A stretch of DNA of 64,000 nt from Orlajensenia sp037404875 (GTDB lineage Bacteria; Actinomycetota; Actinomycetes; Actinomycetales; Microbacteriaceae). The position numbers and the translations under genes are program-made. The stretch covers positions 79,007-143,006 of the forward strand of contig NZ_JBBELO010000027.1 of the NCBI RefSeq assembly GCF_037404875.1. The letters run 5' to 3'. Below, in pieces: positions 8,713 to 17,362 of this stretch. The notes under the pieces are model-generated. The model was not told where the DNA came from and made no database searches. It saw only the letters and a list, made by a program, of their open reading frames with translations. Position 1 is the first letter of the stretch; each line of letters opens with the position of its first letter.

Positions 8713-10272
8713 ATGAGCGTTGTCGCCGGCTGGTATGAGAACCCTGAAGATCCCACGACGTTGCGATATTGGGATGGTAACCAGTGGACGCATCAAGTCC
8801 GCCCGAAAAGCGCGAATGCCACCCCTGCGGGGTGGTATCCGGATAGAGAGCGGCCTGGAGGCACGCGGTGGTGGGACGGCGAAAAGTGGACCGATGAGCG
8901 CACTCCCCCGCACAGAGAACCAACGCCAGAGAGATCGAAGCCCATCGAGAGGTTGGGAAAGGCCGAAGCTCGCTCTCTGGCGGCCGAGCTCACCGCAAAG
9001 GTGGTTGAGCTACAAGCTGTCATCGATAAGCATGGACTTCGCGCCTTTGCCGAAGCCGACTCCTACAGGGCCGAGATCGAAGGCCAGCTCGCTTCTGAGC
9101 GAGCGCATGTCTCCACGGCCATCGCCGATGAGCAAGCGGCGGCAAGAAAAAGCCTCGATGCCATTGAGAGTCGCTTATTTCAGGTACAGGGGCTTCTGAC
9201 ATCGGCCCAGGCTCAGCTGGATGCCCTCAACCGCGAACGTGTGGATGTCGCCGACATAATTACCCTGCAAGAAGTCGGGTTGTTCGACTACGCGCATCCT
9301 GCTCAATCGTCGGCCTCGCTTGCTACAGAGCTTGAGTCGGTTCGCTCTCAAATCAAGAACTTGGTTCGAGACAAGCATGCGGTGACGACGGCGGGCAGTT
9401 TTCTCTTCAACAACTCGCAAGCGCAGGGCAAGAAGTTCTTGAACGACATGACCAAAGTGCTACTTCGCGCTTATAACGCAGAAGCCGAGAACGCGGTCAA
9501 GACGACAAAGGCTGGCAACCTTCGATCTGCCCAGACGCGCCTCACGAAAGCGGCGGAGCAGATCGCGAACGGCGGCCGCATGATCGAGTTGCGGATCACC
9601 GATGAATACCATCGCCTCCGGTTGAAGGAACTTGAACTCGCCAATTCTCACCTCCTTGCGGTTCAACGCGAGCGTGAACTCGAGCGCGAGCGTCGTGCAG
9701 AATTGCGAGAGCAGCAAAGGGCGGAAGCCGAGCTGCGGCAGGAGAAAGAGAGGCTTGCGAAAGAGCGTGCTCACTACGTTGCCACGCTCGCTGCACTCGA
9801 AGCCAATGGTGACGTCGCCGGTGTCGAACGTATCCAAGCGCAACTCGCCGACGTCGATCGCGCCATCGAGGATGTCGACTATCGGGCGGCAAACATTCGC
9901 GCGGGTCATGTCTACGTCATCTCCAATCTCGGCGCCTTCGGCGAGAACATGGTGAAGATCGGCATGACGCGCCGACTCGAACCCATGGATCGAATCAACG
10001 AGCTTGGAGACGCATCCGTGCCGTTCCGTTTCGATGTCCACGCGTTGTTCTTCGCGACCGACGCGGTCGGTGTCGAAAACTACCTGCACAATCGATTCGC
10101 CGAACAGCGGGTGAATAAAGTCAATGTCCGGCGCGAGTTCTTTCGAGTCACGCCTGCCGAGGTGCTCCAAGCATTGGAGCAACAGGCGATCGAAGTGGTC
10201 GAGTTCACGACAGCGTCAGAAGCGCCGGAGTTCCGAGCGAGCATAGGCGCTGTGGCAGCCCACTCAGCCTGA
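8713..10272 (+). CDS. DUF2510 x2 - coiled coil - DUF4041 - GIY-YIG (T5orf172) protein
   Basis: A 519-residue protein starting at ATG 8713, with GAGGAG about 10 bases upstream. Two DUF2510 modules open it: AGWYENPEDPTTLRYWDGNQ (about 5-24) and AGWYPDRERPGGTRWWDGEK (about 39-58). Residues about 80-390 are charged and heptad-rich, predicted coiled coil, and include a DUF4041-like segment. A GIY-YIG domain of the T5orf172/MUG113 type begins at about 398: GHVYVIS, then KIGMTRR and the later ENYLHNRF and EFFRVT blocks. DUF4041-GIY-YIG proteins are widespread in prophages and defence islands, but their target is not known. DUF2510 modules are an actinobacterial feature, often found in membrane or secretion-associated proteins. 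The gene ends 5 bases from the convergent neighbour. Confidence 0.85.
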   Translation: MSVVAGWYENPEDPTTLRYWDGNQWTHQVRPKSANATPAGWYPDRERPGGTRWWDGEKWTDERTPPHREPTPERSKPIERLGKAEARSLAAELTAKVVELQAVIDKHGLRAFAEADSYRAEIEGQLASERAHVSTAIADEQAAARKSLDAIESRLFQVQGLLTSAQAQLDALNRERVDVADIITLQEVGLFDYAHPAQSSASLATELESVRSQIKNLVRDKHAVTTAGSFLFNNSQAQGKKFLNDMTKVLLRAYNAEAENAVKTTKAGNLRSAQTRLTKAAEQIANGGRMIELRITDEYHRLRLKELELANSHLLAVQRERELERERRAELREQQRAEAELRQEKERLAKERAHYVATLAALEANGDVAGVERIQAQLADVDRAIEDVDYRAANIRAGHVYVISNLGAFGENMVKIGMTRRLEPMDRINELGDASVPFRFDVHALFFATDAVGVENYLHNRFAEQRVNKVNVRREFFRVTPAEVLQALEQQAIEVVEFTTASEAPEFRASIGAVAAHSA

Positions 10273-10277
10273 AGCGG

Positions 10278-11249
10278 TCAGAGGAGTCCCGCGCACTTGA
10301 CTACTGCTCCCACCGCGCTCGGCTCTCCACCGAGCTGGAGATCTACACCCTTCCCGATCACGTCGACGCCGAGGAGCGCCGAGTCCCACGTGCCCACGGA
10401 TGAGTCCCTGGTGATCGACGCATCGGTGGTGATCCGGTTGCTTGTCCGCCCGGGCTCAGCCGCAGACCCCGTCACCTCATTCACCAACGCCTGGATGCTC
10501 CGCCGCAACCCGTCAAAGGCGGCGCGACCGCGTCGGCCGGACCCCTCATCCATATATCGGTCACGACGAATCTCGAGCATCACGGCCTGCACCCGGGCGT
10601 CGCGCTGATAGTGCTTCAGCGGCACGTAGGCGCCGTGGAAGGGCTCGTTCGCCCCGACATCCCAGCCGTCGAACGCATCCCGCACCGCCGCGATGGTCTC
10701 AGCCGGCGCGTGCGCCGCATCGAAGCCTAGGCAGAGCTCGGGTCGCCGCTCATCGGCATGCAACTCGTACGGCAACGGATGCTGCGGGAACGAGTGCACA
10801 TCGATGATGACCACGCGGCCGTGACGCTCGAGGGCGCGGTCGGTGAGGTCGGTTACCGCGGCTGAATATGCGCCGAAGAAGTCGAGCAGCGTGTCCCGCT
10901 CAGCGGTCGACACGCTGCGGATGCGCTGCCGACGCGAGCCATGCGTGTAGAGAACGCCCATGCCGACGGCGTTCATCTCCTCGCTCTCGTCGGGAAAGCG
11001 CTCGACGTCGACGACGAACCGCGACAGTCGGTTGATGACATGACTCACGCCGTCAACGGATGCCGCGAGCTCATCTGTGAAGTGGTCGGTCATGGCATCG
11101 AGCTCGGCCGACAGCTCGGCGTCCCCGATTGTGAATGCGCCCCGGTGCTCGGCCGGAATGGCCCGACCGCCGTGCGGTGCATGCACGATGACGGGCGAGG
11201 CATCCGTTCGATCGAGCACGCGCGCGTAGTAGTTGAAGAGGCTGCTCAT
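10278..11249 (-). CDS. N-formylglutamate amidohydrolase family enzyme
   Basis: A 323-residue protein of the FGase (HutG-like) family, which hydrolyses N-formylglutamate to glutamate and formate or acts on related N-acyl amino acids. Recognisable segments are VIVHAPHGGRAIP (about 19-31), VVDVERFPDE, and VVIIDVHSFP with the metal-binding His, followed by PELCLGFD. The last 60 residues (after about 265) go beyond the usual core and carry no motif I know. No other histidine-degradation gene (hutH, hutU, hutI) is in the window, so a role in histidine breakdown is uncertain. It starts 9 bases after the stop of the upstream unknown gene, so the two probably form an operon. Confidence 0.85.
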   Translation of the reverse strand: MSSLFNYYARVLDRTDASPVIVHAPHGGRAIPAEHRGAFTIGDAELSAELDAMTDHFTDELAASVDGVSHVINRLSRFVVDVERFPDESEEMNAVGMGVLYTHGSRRQRIRSVSTAERDTLLDFFGAYSAAVTDLTDRALERHGRVVIIDVHSFPQHPLPYELHADERRPELCLGFDAAHAPAETIAAVRDAFDGWDVGANEPFHGAYVPLKHYQRDARVQAVMLEIRRDRYMDEGSGRRGRAAFDGLRRSIQALVNEVTGSAAEPGRTSNRITTDASITRDSSVGTWDSALLGVDVIGKGVDLQLGGEPSAVGAVVKCAGLL

Positions 11250-11258
11250 CGCGGACGC

Positions 11259-11813
11259 TCAGTCGCCAGTGCTCATCAACACGGTTCCATCGCGATTGAT
11301 GAGCATGCCGTCAGGGATCACCTGGCGCCCGCGGTCGATGATCAGTCGCGTCGCCCGAAGCGCCGTCATGCCTGACCGCACGAGTTCCGGCCACAGCATC
11401 CAACCCTCGGGGATCAGTCGAAACCTACGTGGCCCACCGCGGTTTCCATGGGTCTCGACGATGAGATCCGAGCCGCCCTCGCGCGCCAATTCGGCGTCGA
11501 TGACATTCATGTTGTCGAGGCAGAGGCGCAGCAGGTAGTACTCGTCGGGGCTGAAGCCGATTGCTTCGAAGCTCCGGGCGACCTCGACCCAGTGGGTGAT
11601 GTTGCTATAGCTGCCGCGCTGCACCGCGTGCGCCGTGGAGATCATCGGCACGACGCCGAACCAGATCGGTGGGAAGTCGAGTTGCACCTTGCACCAGTCC
11701 CGGCGGCGGCTCTCGGGCATGTCGCCCCACTTCTTGGCGGCCTCGCGGAATGCGGGCGATCGCTCAGGCGAAATCGGATCGTCGGGACGGTCGAAAACAT
11801 CATCGGCAGCCAT
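11259..11813 (-). CDS. Hypothetical protein, upstream partner of the amidohydrolase
   Basis: A 184-residue protein I do not recognise. The ATG at 11813 has AAGGAG about 6 bases upstream; an in-frame extension to 12119 would run into the VapC gene and lacks a good site. The protein is soluble, rich in Trp and Arg, with segments such as QLDFPPIWFGV, EAIGFSPDEYYLLRLCLDNM, GSDLIVETHGNRGG and WMLWPELVRSG. No signal peptide or membrane segment is visible. It is followed after 9 bases by the N-formylglutamate amidohydrolase, so a joint role is likely but unspecified. Confidence 0.7.
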   Translation of the reverse strand: MAADDVFDRPDDPISPERSPAFREAAKKWGDMPESRRRDWCKVQLDFPPIWFGVVPMISTAHAVQRGSYSNITHWVEVARSFEAIGFSPDEYYLLRLCLDNMNVIDAELAREGGSDLIVETHGNRGGPRRFRLIPEGWMLWPELVRSGMTALRATRLIIDRGRQVIPDGMLINRDGTVLMSTGD

Positions 11814-11970
11814 GATGGCTCCTTCCACGGAGGCATGAGCCTCCCTCGACTTGCCCGAAGCGGATGCCGCGGGCCCGTTCTTCCCCTGGGGCACCCCGCT
11901 CGAGAGAGGAGGGTTGCCGGGCAGCCGGCCAGGTACCGACAGCTGCCACTCGTGAACGTTGGACACTTTA

Positions 11971-12008
11971 CACATCAGGTCGGACACTCCGACATTTCCG
12001 ACCATGTG
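11971..12008. repeat. Inverted repeat upstream of the hypothetical/amidohydrolase operon
   Basis: CACATCAGGTCGG (11971-11983) and CCGACCATGTG (11998-12008) form an imperfect inverted repeat, with a further CCGAC between them. It lies between the VapC stop and the start at 11813. It could be an operator for the operon or a weak terminator for the toxin gene. Confidence 0.35.
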
Positions 12009-12040
12009 ACGCCAAGGGGAGGCGATACCACGCCCCGTCG

Positions 12041-12439
12041 TCAGCTGTTGACGACGTCGACCGCCAGACCGTGCGACGCCGCGCCGAGTCGGCGATCGTT
12101 CGTCCAGAGGGCGGAGCATCCGTTCAACTGCGCCGCCGCGAGGTGGAGCGCGTCGGGCGTTCGGATGCCGGTTCGGGCACGGAGTTCGGCCGCCCGGCGA
12201 TGGGCCGCTTCATCGAGGTCGAGCAGCCGGAACCGCTCGAACAGCTGATCGTAGCGATCGCGCAACGCGAGGTCGCCCTCACGGATCGGCCCGACCACGC
12301 TCTCGAGGATCACGAGGGGACTGATGGCGACGATTTCGCCACCGGCCTCGCGGAGTCGCCGTCGCACTCGATCACCGCGAACCCCGCGATCCTCGGCCGC
12401 GTAGATCACGATGCAGGAGTCGAGGTAGATCACTCCCAC
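12041..12439 (-). CDS. PIN-domain toxin (VapC family)
   Basis: A 132-residue PIN-domain ribonuclease. The acidic residues of the fold are visible: YLDSCIVIY with the first Asp (about 6), the Glu in LVILESVV (about 45), the Asp in TPDALHLAAA (about 96) and the late TNDRRL. It overlaps the upstream antitoxin gene by 10 bases, the usual arrangement for a VapBC operon. The toxin would cleave tRNA or rRNA when released from its antitoxin. Length is normal and no key residue is missing. Confidence 0.9.
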   Translation of the reverse strand: MGVIYLDSCIVIYAAEDRGVRGDRVRRRLREAGGEIVAISPLVILESVVGPIREGDLALRDRYDQLFERFRLLDLDEAAHRRAAELRARTGIRTPDALHLAAAQLNGCSALWTNDRRLGAASHGLAVDVVNS

Positions 12440-12687
12440 CCTCCGCGCTCGGTCCCTATCTGCTCGTCGAGTTGCTCCGAGGTTCGAGGGGCCGACGCCG
12501 CCAGCGGATTCTCGATCAGCCAGTCGACCAGCCCGGCCGCCGTCAGTTCGTCACTGCTGAGAACCCTCGTGACTCGAGCGACCGGACGCCCCCGCTTGGC
12601 GATGACGGTGTCGGTACCGGCGGAGGCCGCGGCGACGATCTTCGAGAGGTTGTTCCTCGCATCGAGGATGTTCATCGGTTCCGACAT
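12430..12687 (-). CDS. Phd/YefM-type antitoxin
   Basis: An 85-residue antitoxin. The N-terminus has the Phd/YefM DNA-binding pattern (NILDARNNLSKIVAAASAG, then DTVIAKRGRPVARVTRV), and the rest is a charged tail (EQLDEQIGTERGGWE) that would neutralise the PIN toxin encoded next. The ATG at 12687 is preceded by a TAnnnT box at a distance that suggests a leaderless mRNA. The pair probably represses its own promoter, but I see no clear palindrome at the start. Confidence 0.88.
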   Translation of the reverse strand: MSEPMNILDARNNLSKIVAAASAGTDTVIAKRGRPVARVTRVLSSDELTAAGLVDWLIENPLAASAPRTSEQLDEQIGTERGGWE

Positions 12688-12693
12688 GTGCTC

Positions 12694-12699
12694 ATCCTA
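12694..12699 (-). promoter_or_regulatory. -10 box of the leaderless antitoxin transcript
   Basis: TAGGAT on the minus strand ends 6 bases before the ATG at 12687. No ribosome-binding site is visible between them. Confidence 0.45.
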
Positions 12700-12821
12700 G
12701 CCAGCTTTCTAGCCAGAAGTGCGAGAGCTTCCGGCCTTCCCATCCCGGTCACGCGACCGGGATGCTTCACGACCACAGTGTCGCCGCGGTCGGAATTGTC
12801 CAGGCGACAGCAACCACACCC

Positions 12822-13196
12822 CTACCCGACCAACTCCTCGCCGGCCTCCGGCTCCCACCTGTGCGCCCAAGCGACGAGCGGCCGCAGCGAGCTCATCAGT
12901 TCCGTGCCGCGTTGGGTGAGGTGGTAGCGCACCTGAACGGGCGTCGACGGGATGACCTCGCGCTCGATGAGCTGGGCGGTCTCGAGTTCGCGCAGGCGCT
13001 GCGCCAGCATCCGATCGGAGAGGCCGGTGACACTGCCCGCGATCTGGGAGAACCGGGTGGCGCCGCGGGCGATAGCCAGCAGGATGCCGGAGCTCCAGCG
13101 GCGGCCGACGAGCTCGACCGCCGAGGTGAACCGGCCGCACTGGTCGTCGGAGATGCGGGTGAAGCCGCGCAGCGAGGTGGTCGGAGTCGTGGTCAC
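12822..13196 (-). CDS. HxlR-family winged-helix regulator
   Basis: A 124-residue regulator with the HxlR pattern: VGRRWSSGILLAIARGATRF, SQIAGSVTGLSDRMLAQRLRELE (recognition helix region) and a wing ending in VRYHLTQRGTEL. HxlR proteins are single-domain regulators that often sense electrophiles or aldehydes; this one has no Cys in the first 20 residues apart from C20. It is divergent from the fused oxidoreductase gene across 65 bases, so that gene is its likely target. The start is GTG 13196, immediately behind a TAnnnT box. Confidence 0.88.
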   Translation of the reverse strand: MTTTPTTSLRGFTRISDDQCGRFTSAVELVGRRWSSGILLAIARGATRFSQIAGSVTGLSDRMLAQRLRELETAQLIEREVIPSTPVQVRYHLTQRGTELMSSLRPLVAWAHRWEPEAGEELVG

Positions 13197-13202
13197 TTAC
13201 CC

Positions 13203-13208
13203 ATCGTA
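13203..13208 (-). promoter_or_regulatory. -10 box of the leaderless HxlR transcript
   Basis: TACGAT on the minus strand ends 6 bases before GTG 13196. It lies in the 65-base space shared with the divergent oxidoreductase. Confidence 0.45.
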
Positions 13209-13261
13209 AGCCACTCACTCCGCGTTTGCAGCGGGCGCCCCACGCAGAGCAGACTCAAGGC

Positions 13262-15505
13262 ATGCCCGACTATGGTCACGCCCTCCAATTCGGAACGTTC
13301 ATCACGCCGACCAGCGCGTCGCCCGAGGCGCCCGTCGCGCTCGCGCAACTGAGCGAGCGCCTCGGCTACGACCTCGCGACCTTTCAGGACCACCCGTACC
13401 AGCCCGCGTTCCTCGACACGTGGACGCTGCTCTCCTACGTCGGCGCGGCGACCGAGCGCATCCGTCTCTCGGGCAACGTGCTCAACCTGCCGCTGCGCCA
13501 GCCCGCAGTGCTCGCGCGGTCGGTGGCGAGCCTCGACCTGCTCACCGGCGGGCGCATCGAGCTCGGTCTGGGCGCGGGCGGCTTCTGGGACGCGATCGAG
13601 GCGATGGGCCAGACCAAGCTCACTGCGGGTCAGGGCGTCGACGCGCTGAGCGAGGCCATCGACATCATCCGCGGCATCTGGAACACCGGCGAGCGCGCTC
13701 CGCTGCGCGTCGACGGCCGCTTCCATCACGTGCACGGCGCCAAGCGCGGGCCCGCGCCCGCTCACGACGTGGCCATCTGGCTCGGCGCGCTCAAGCCCCG
13801 CATGCTGCGCCTCATCGGCCGCAAGGCCGACGGCTGGCTGCCATCGCTCCCCTACCTGCAGCCCGGCGACCTCGCCCGTGGAAACGCGACCATCGACGAT
13901 GCCGCGGATGCCGCAGGCCGCGCACCCAGCGAGATCCGGCGCCTGCTCAACATCGGTGGTCTCACCGAACCGGAGCGCATGGTCGACCAGCTCACCGGAT
14001 TCGCCCTCGACGAGGGCGTGTCGACCTTCATTCTCATGGGCGATGACCCGCGCGCCCTGCAGGTGTTCGCCGACGAGGTCATCCCGGTCGTGCGCGCCGA
14101 GGTTGCCTCCGAACGCGCCCGGCGCGGAACGTCCGCCGCGCCGACCCGGTCGAACGCCGCACTCGCCCGGCGCCGCAGCGGCATCGACTACGACGCCGTG
14201 CCGGCCTCGCTCGCCGCATCCGCCATCGAACCGGGCGACCGGGCGTACGCGACGGTGCGCTCCACCTACATGCGCGGGGGCGAGCCGGGGCTCGTGCTGC
14301 GGCCGGCGACGGTCGCCGAGGTGACGGATGCCGTGGCCTACGCACGCGCGCACACTCACGTGCCGCTGTCGGTGCGCAGCGGCGGACACGGCATCAGCGG
14401 ACGCTCCACGAACGACGGCGGCGTCGTGATCGACGTGGGAGCCCTCAACGAGATCACCGTGCTCGACGAGCAGCGCCGCTTGGTGCGCATCGGCCCCGGT
14501 GCGCGCTGGATGGACGTGGCGGCCGCCCTGCAGCCGCACGGCTGGGCGCTCTCGTCGGGCGACTACGGCGGCGTCGGCGTCGGTGGGCTCGCGACGGCGG
14601 GCGGGGTCGGTTGGCTCGTGCGCGAGCACGGCCTCACGATCGATCACCTGCGTGCCGCCGAGGTCGTGACGGCCGACGGCTCGCTCGTGCGCGCATCCGT
14701 CGACGAGAACGCTGAGCTGTTCTGGGGCATCCGTGGTGCCGGAGGCAACCTCGGGGTCGTCGTCGCGTTCGAGTTCGAGGTCGACGAGGTGGGCGATATC
14801 GGGTTCGCGACCCTCGGCATCCAGGTCGATGACACGGCGGAGTTCCTCGTTGACTGGGGCACCGCTCTGGAACGGGCGCCGCGCGACACGACGTCGTTCA
14901 TGCTCATGGGCGCGCCTCGACCGGGCGGAGCGGCGCTCGCGCAGGTGATGGTGGCCGTCGACTCCGACGACCCCGAGACCGTGCTCGCGCGCCTGCAGCC
15001 GTTCGCCGACACCGGGCAACTCGTGCAGTCCGACGCGCGTATCCTCCCCTACGCAGCGGTCATGGCCAACGCGAGCACCGACCCGCACGACGGCCAGGGC
15101 GACCCGGCCGCCCGATCCGGACTGTTGCGATCGATCACACCCGAGTTCGCGGCTGCGGCCGCGCGGCTGATGGCGAGCGGCGCGGTCTACTTCTTCCAGA
15201 TCCGCGCACTCGGCGGCGCTGTCGGCGACGTGCCGGCGGATGCGACGGCCTTCGCCGGGCGCGACGCCAACTTCTCGGTCGTCGCGATCGGGCAAGACCG
15301 CGAACGGATCAATCGAGCGTGGGCCGAACTCGAGCCGCACTTCTCGGGGCTCTACCTCAGCTTCGAGACGGACACCTCGGAAGCCCGGCTCGTCGAGGCC
15401 TTTCCCAACGGATCCCTCGAGCGGCTGCGGGCGCTCAAGGCCCAGGTCGACCCGGGCAACCTCTTCCGCGACAACTTCAACGTCGCGCCCGCCGCCGTCG
15501 GCTGA
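13262..15505 (+). CDS. Luciferase-like monooxygenase fused to FAD-linked oxidase
   Basis: A 747-residue fusion. Residues 1 to about 285 form a luciferase-like, F420- or FMN-dependent oxidoreductase (FGTFITPTSASPEAPV, the LSGNVLNLPLRQPAVLARS strand, LTGGRIELGLGAG, and IWLGALKPRMLRLIGRKADG). A short linker is followed by a PCMH-type FAD-binding domain with RSGGHGISGRS, where the His is the expected covalent FAD site; the second Cys of bicovalent enzymes is absent (DYGGVGVGG). The end carries a BBE motif, NLFRDNFNV. Domains that are usually separate are joined here, so the product of one may feed the other. The ATG at 13262 gives a normal LLM N-terminus. HxlR is divergent. Substrate unknown. Confidence 0.88.
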   Translation: MPDYGHALQFGTFITPTSASPEAPVALAQLSERLGYDLATFQDHPYQPAFLDTWTLLSYVGAATERIRLSGNVLNLPLRQPAVLARSVASLDLLTGGRIELGLGAGGFWDAIEAMGQTKLTAGQGVDALSEAIDIIRGIWNTGERAPLRVDGRFHHVHGAKRGPAPAHDVAIWLGALKPRMLRLIGRKADGWLPSLPYLQPGDLARGNATIDDAADAAGRAPSEIRRLLNIGGLTEPERMVDQLTGFALDEGVSTFILMGDDPRALQVFADEVIPVVRAEVASERARRGTSAAPTRSNAALARRRSGIDYDAVPASLAASAIEPGDRAYATVRSTYMRGGEPGLVLRPATVAEVTDAVAYARAHTHVPLSVRSGGHGISGRSTNDGGVVIDVGALNEITVLDEQRRLVRIGPGARWMDVAAALQPHGWALSSGDYGGVGVGGLATAGGVGWLVREHGLTIDHLRAAEVVTADGSLVRASVDENAELFWGIRGAGGNLGVVVAFEFEVDEVGDIGFATLGIQVDDTAEFLVDWGTALERAPRDTTSFMLMGAPRPGGAALAQVMVAVDSDDPETVLARLQPFADTGQLVQSDARILPYAAVMANASTDPHDGQGDPAARSGLLRSITPEFAAAAARLMASGAVYFFQIRALGGAVGDVPADATAFAGRDANFSVVAIGQDRERINRAWAELEPHFSGLYLSFETDTSEARLVEAFPNGSLERLRALKAQVDPGNLFRDNFNVAPAAVG

Positions 15506-15557
15506 GCCGGCTCCGCGGACGGCGACGGCGACGGCGGGCGCTGCGGATGCGCTCCCC

Positions 15558-16730
15558 TCATGCCGCGGAAGTCGCACCTTCTCGAGCGGCGGCCATGCGA
15601 CGGACATTCGCCTCGGCGAGGGCGATCATCACCGCGAGAAGCACGACGACGGCGGCGAGTACGACCTCCGCATGCACCACGCGGGCAAGGGGCACGATCG
15701 CCCAGGGAAGCACGATGCCGGCGATCCCCCACGTCGCGACCTCACGCCAGGGAACCCCGTAGCGCACGGACTCGCCGATGCTCGCGAGATAGAACAGCAC
15801 GATTCCGGCTGCGATGCAGACTGCCGCACCGGGAGCGAGGCGGTGTCCGGCTTCGGCGACCGCCGAGCCGAGTCCGCTCGCGAACAGGGCGATGCCCGAG
15901 ATGAGCACGAAGGGCAGATACATCACCGCGTCGCGCAGCGCCCCGATGCGGCCGGCCGACTGGAGCCGGCGCAGGCCGGATTCCGCAGAACCGGATGCGT
16001 AGTGGAAGAACACCCAGGCGAGCAGCGAGATGGCGAGGAAGGCGAGAACCGCCGTCACGCCTGATTCAAGCGACCAGTGCGCGTCGAGCTCCGCGATCGT
16101 CGCAAGGATCGACTCCCCGAAGACGATGACGATAAGCAGGCTCACCCGTTCGAGCAGGTGATCGACGTCGAGGGAGCGCTGCAACCACCTCGCCTGACTC
16201 CCGAGCGACGCCAGCAGCACCACCTCGACGGCGATCGCGACCGCCCACAGCACGTATTGCGCGGGCTGCGGAACGACCGCGGAGACGAGCCAGAGCGCGG
16301 CGGGGAGTCCGCTGTACGCGATCGGGCGCCACCACGGCATCCCGATGGTGCGCCTCTTCACCGCCCACGGCACCATCCAGATCAGCCGGAGGGTGGCGTT
16401 CCCCACCGCGAACGCCCATGCCCTCTCGGTGAGGGCCTCGGGCACCGCGGCCGCCATGACGCCGACGGCGAGCATCCCGACCGTGACGGCGGCCCAGAGC
16501 GCCCCTGAGACACGCGCCCCGAACAGGTTGAGGGTGAGGGTCATGTTCACCCACGCCCACCACGCCGGCGCCCAGAGCACGAAGAAGATGAGAGCGTCGC
16601 CCCACCCCGGATCGCCGTGCATCACTTGGGCGACCTGACCGATGTAGGCGACCATGACGAGGTCGAAGAACAACTCGAGCCAATGCACGCGTCGCCCACC
16701 GGGCGCTTCGACCTGCGATGCCTCGCTCAC
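15558..16730 (-). CDS. LtrA family membrane protein
   Basis: A 390-residue, strongly hydrophobic protein with about 10-11 predicted membrane segments. The N-terminal RRVHWLELFFDLVMVAYIGQ is the signature of the low temperature requirement protein A family, and HLLERVSLLIVIVFGESILA repeats the family's second conserved block. LtrA was first linked to growth of Listeria at low temperature; its molecular function is unknown. The GTG at 16730 is the likely start because a TAGGCT box lies 6 bases before it. It is convergent with the fused oxidoreductase. Confidence 0.88.
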   Translation of the reverse strand: MSEASQVEAPGGRRVHWLELFFDLVMVAYIGQVAQVMHGDPGWGDALIFFVLWAPAWWAWVNMTLTLNLFGARVSGALWAAVTVGMLAVGVMAAAVPEALTERAWAFAVGNATLRLIWMVPWAVKRRTIGMPWWRPIAYSGLPAALWLVSAVVPQPAQYVLWAVAIAVEVVLLASLGSQARWLQRSLDVDHLLERVSLLIVIVFGESILATIAELDAHWSLESGVTAVLAFLAISLLAWVFFHYASGSAESGLRRLQSAGRIGALRDAVMYLPFVLISGIALFASGLGSAVAEAGHRLAPGAAVCIAAGIVLFYLASIGESVRYGVPWREVATWGIAGIVLPWAIVPLARVVHAEVVLAAVVVLLAVMIALAEANVRRMAAAREGATSAA

Positions 16731-16736
16731 GCCGTC

Positions 16737-16742
16737 AGCCTA
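16737..16742 (-). promoter_or_regulatory. -10 box of the leaderless LtrA transcript
   Basis: TAGGCT on the minus strand ends 6 bases before the GTG at 16730, with no ribosome-binding site. Confidence 0.45.
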
Positions 16743-16915
16743 GGGCCGCATGCCCTTCTTCAGGCAAGCCCGGGTCGAACTGTCGGTCGTGGCCTGAGTT
16801 TCGTTTCGCCTCTGTTCGCGATGAGCGCTGGGCTCTATCGTGGGTGTCAGCGTCTCGCGCACTGGTGCGCCTGACCTCCCTGATCGAGCTGCGACGGCTG
16901 GCGATTGGAGTCGAA

Positions 16916-17305
16916 ATGCCAGAGAGCTTCAAGCCCGCAAACCCCCTGCACGACCTGGCGGAGTCCGTTCCGTCATGGGGAACCAAGATGGCGTTCGGCC
17001 CGGGCATCACGGTGGCCGGCCAGGAGGTCGTACCGGCGGCATTGATCATCTTCGGCTTCGGCGGGGGCGCAGGCTCCGGCGAATTCCCTGAACACGGCTC
17101 GGCACCGGAGGGCCAGGGCGAAGGCAGCGGAGGCGGGGGTGGGGGTTACGTGCTGCCGATCGGCGCCTACGTCGGCGGTCCGAACGGGGTGAAGTTCCGG
17201 CCGAATCCCGTCGCCATCATCATTGTGAGCGCACCGTTGCTGAGCGCGGTCGGCTGGGCGATCGCGCGCATCATCAGCGCCGTCGTCGGACGACCCTTGA
17301 AATAG
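16916..17305 (+). CDS. GerW/YtfJ-like protein with C-terminal membrane segment
   Basis: A 129-residue protein. The sequence SVPSWGTKMAFGPGITVAGQ followed by VVPAALIIFGFGGGAG, a glycine-rich linker (about 62-76) and YVLPIGAYVGG matches the GerW (sporulation YtfJ) family, which is also found in non-sporulating actinobacteria. A hydrophobic stretch (about 100-122) near the C-terminus probably anchors it in the membrane. The ATG at 16916 has only a weak TTGGAG site. Function in this lineage is unknown. Confidence 0.75.
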   Translation: MPESFKPANPLHDLAESVPSWGTKMAFGPGITVAGQEVVPAALIIFGFGGGAGSGEFPEHGSAPEGQGEGSGGGGGGYVLPIGAYVGGPNGVKFRPNPVAIIIVSAPLLSAVGWAIARIISAVVGRPLK

Positions 17306-17362
17306 TCATCCGTCGGCCGTCCGAACTGCTTCCCGAACTGCGGCTGCGGTTTCCCGGCCCCG

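Noticed and set aside
13193..15607. Very long open frame on the minus strand, antisense to the fused oxidoreductase
   Set aside because: It has Arg/Gly/Val-rich composition typical of a shadow frame in GC-rich coding DNA, no motif and no start site; the plus strand encodes two recognisable domains.
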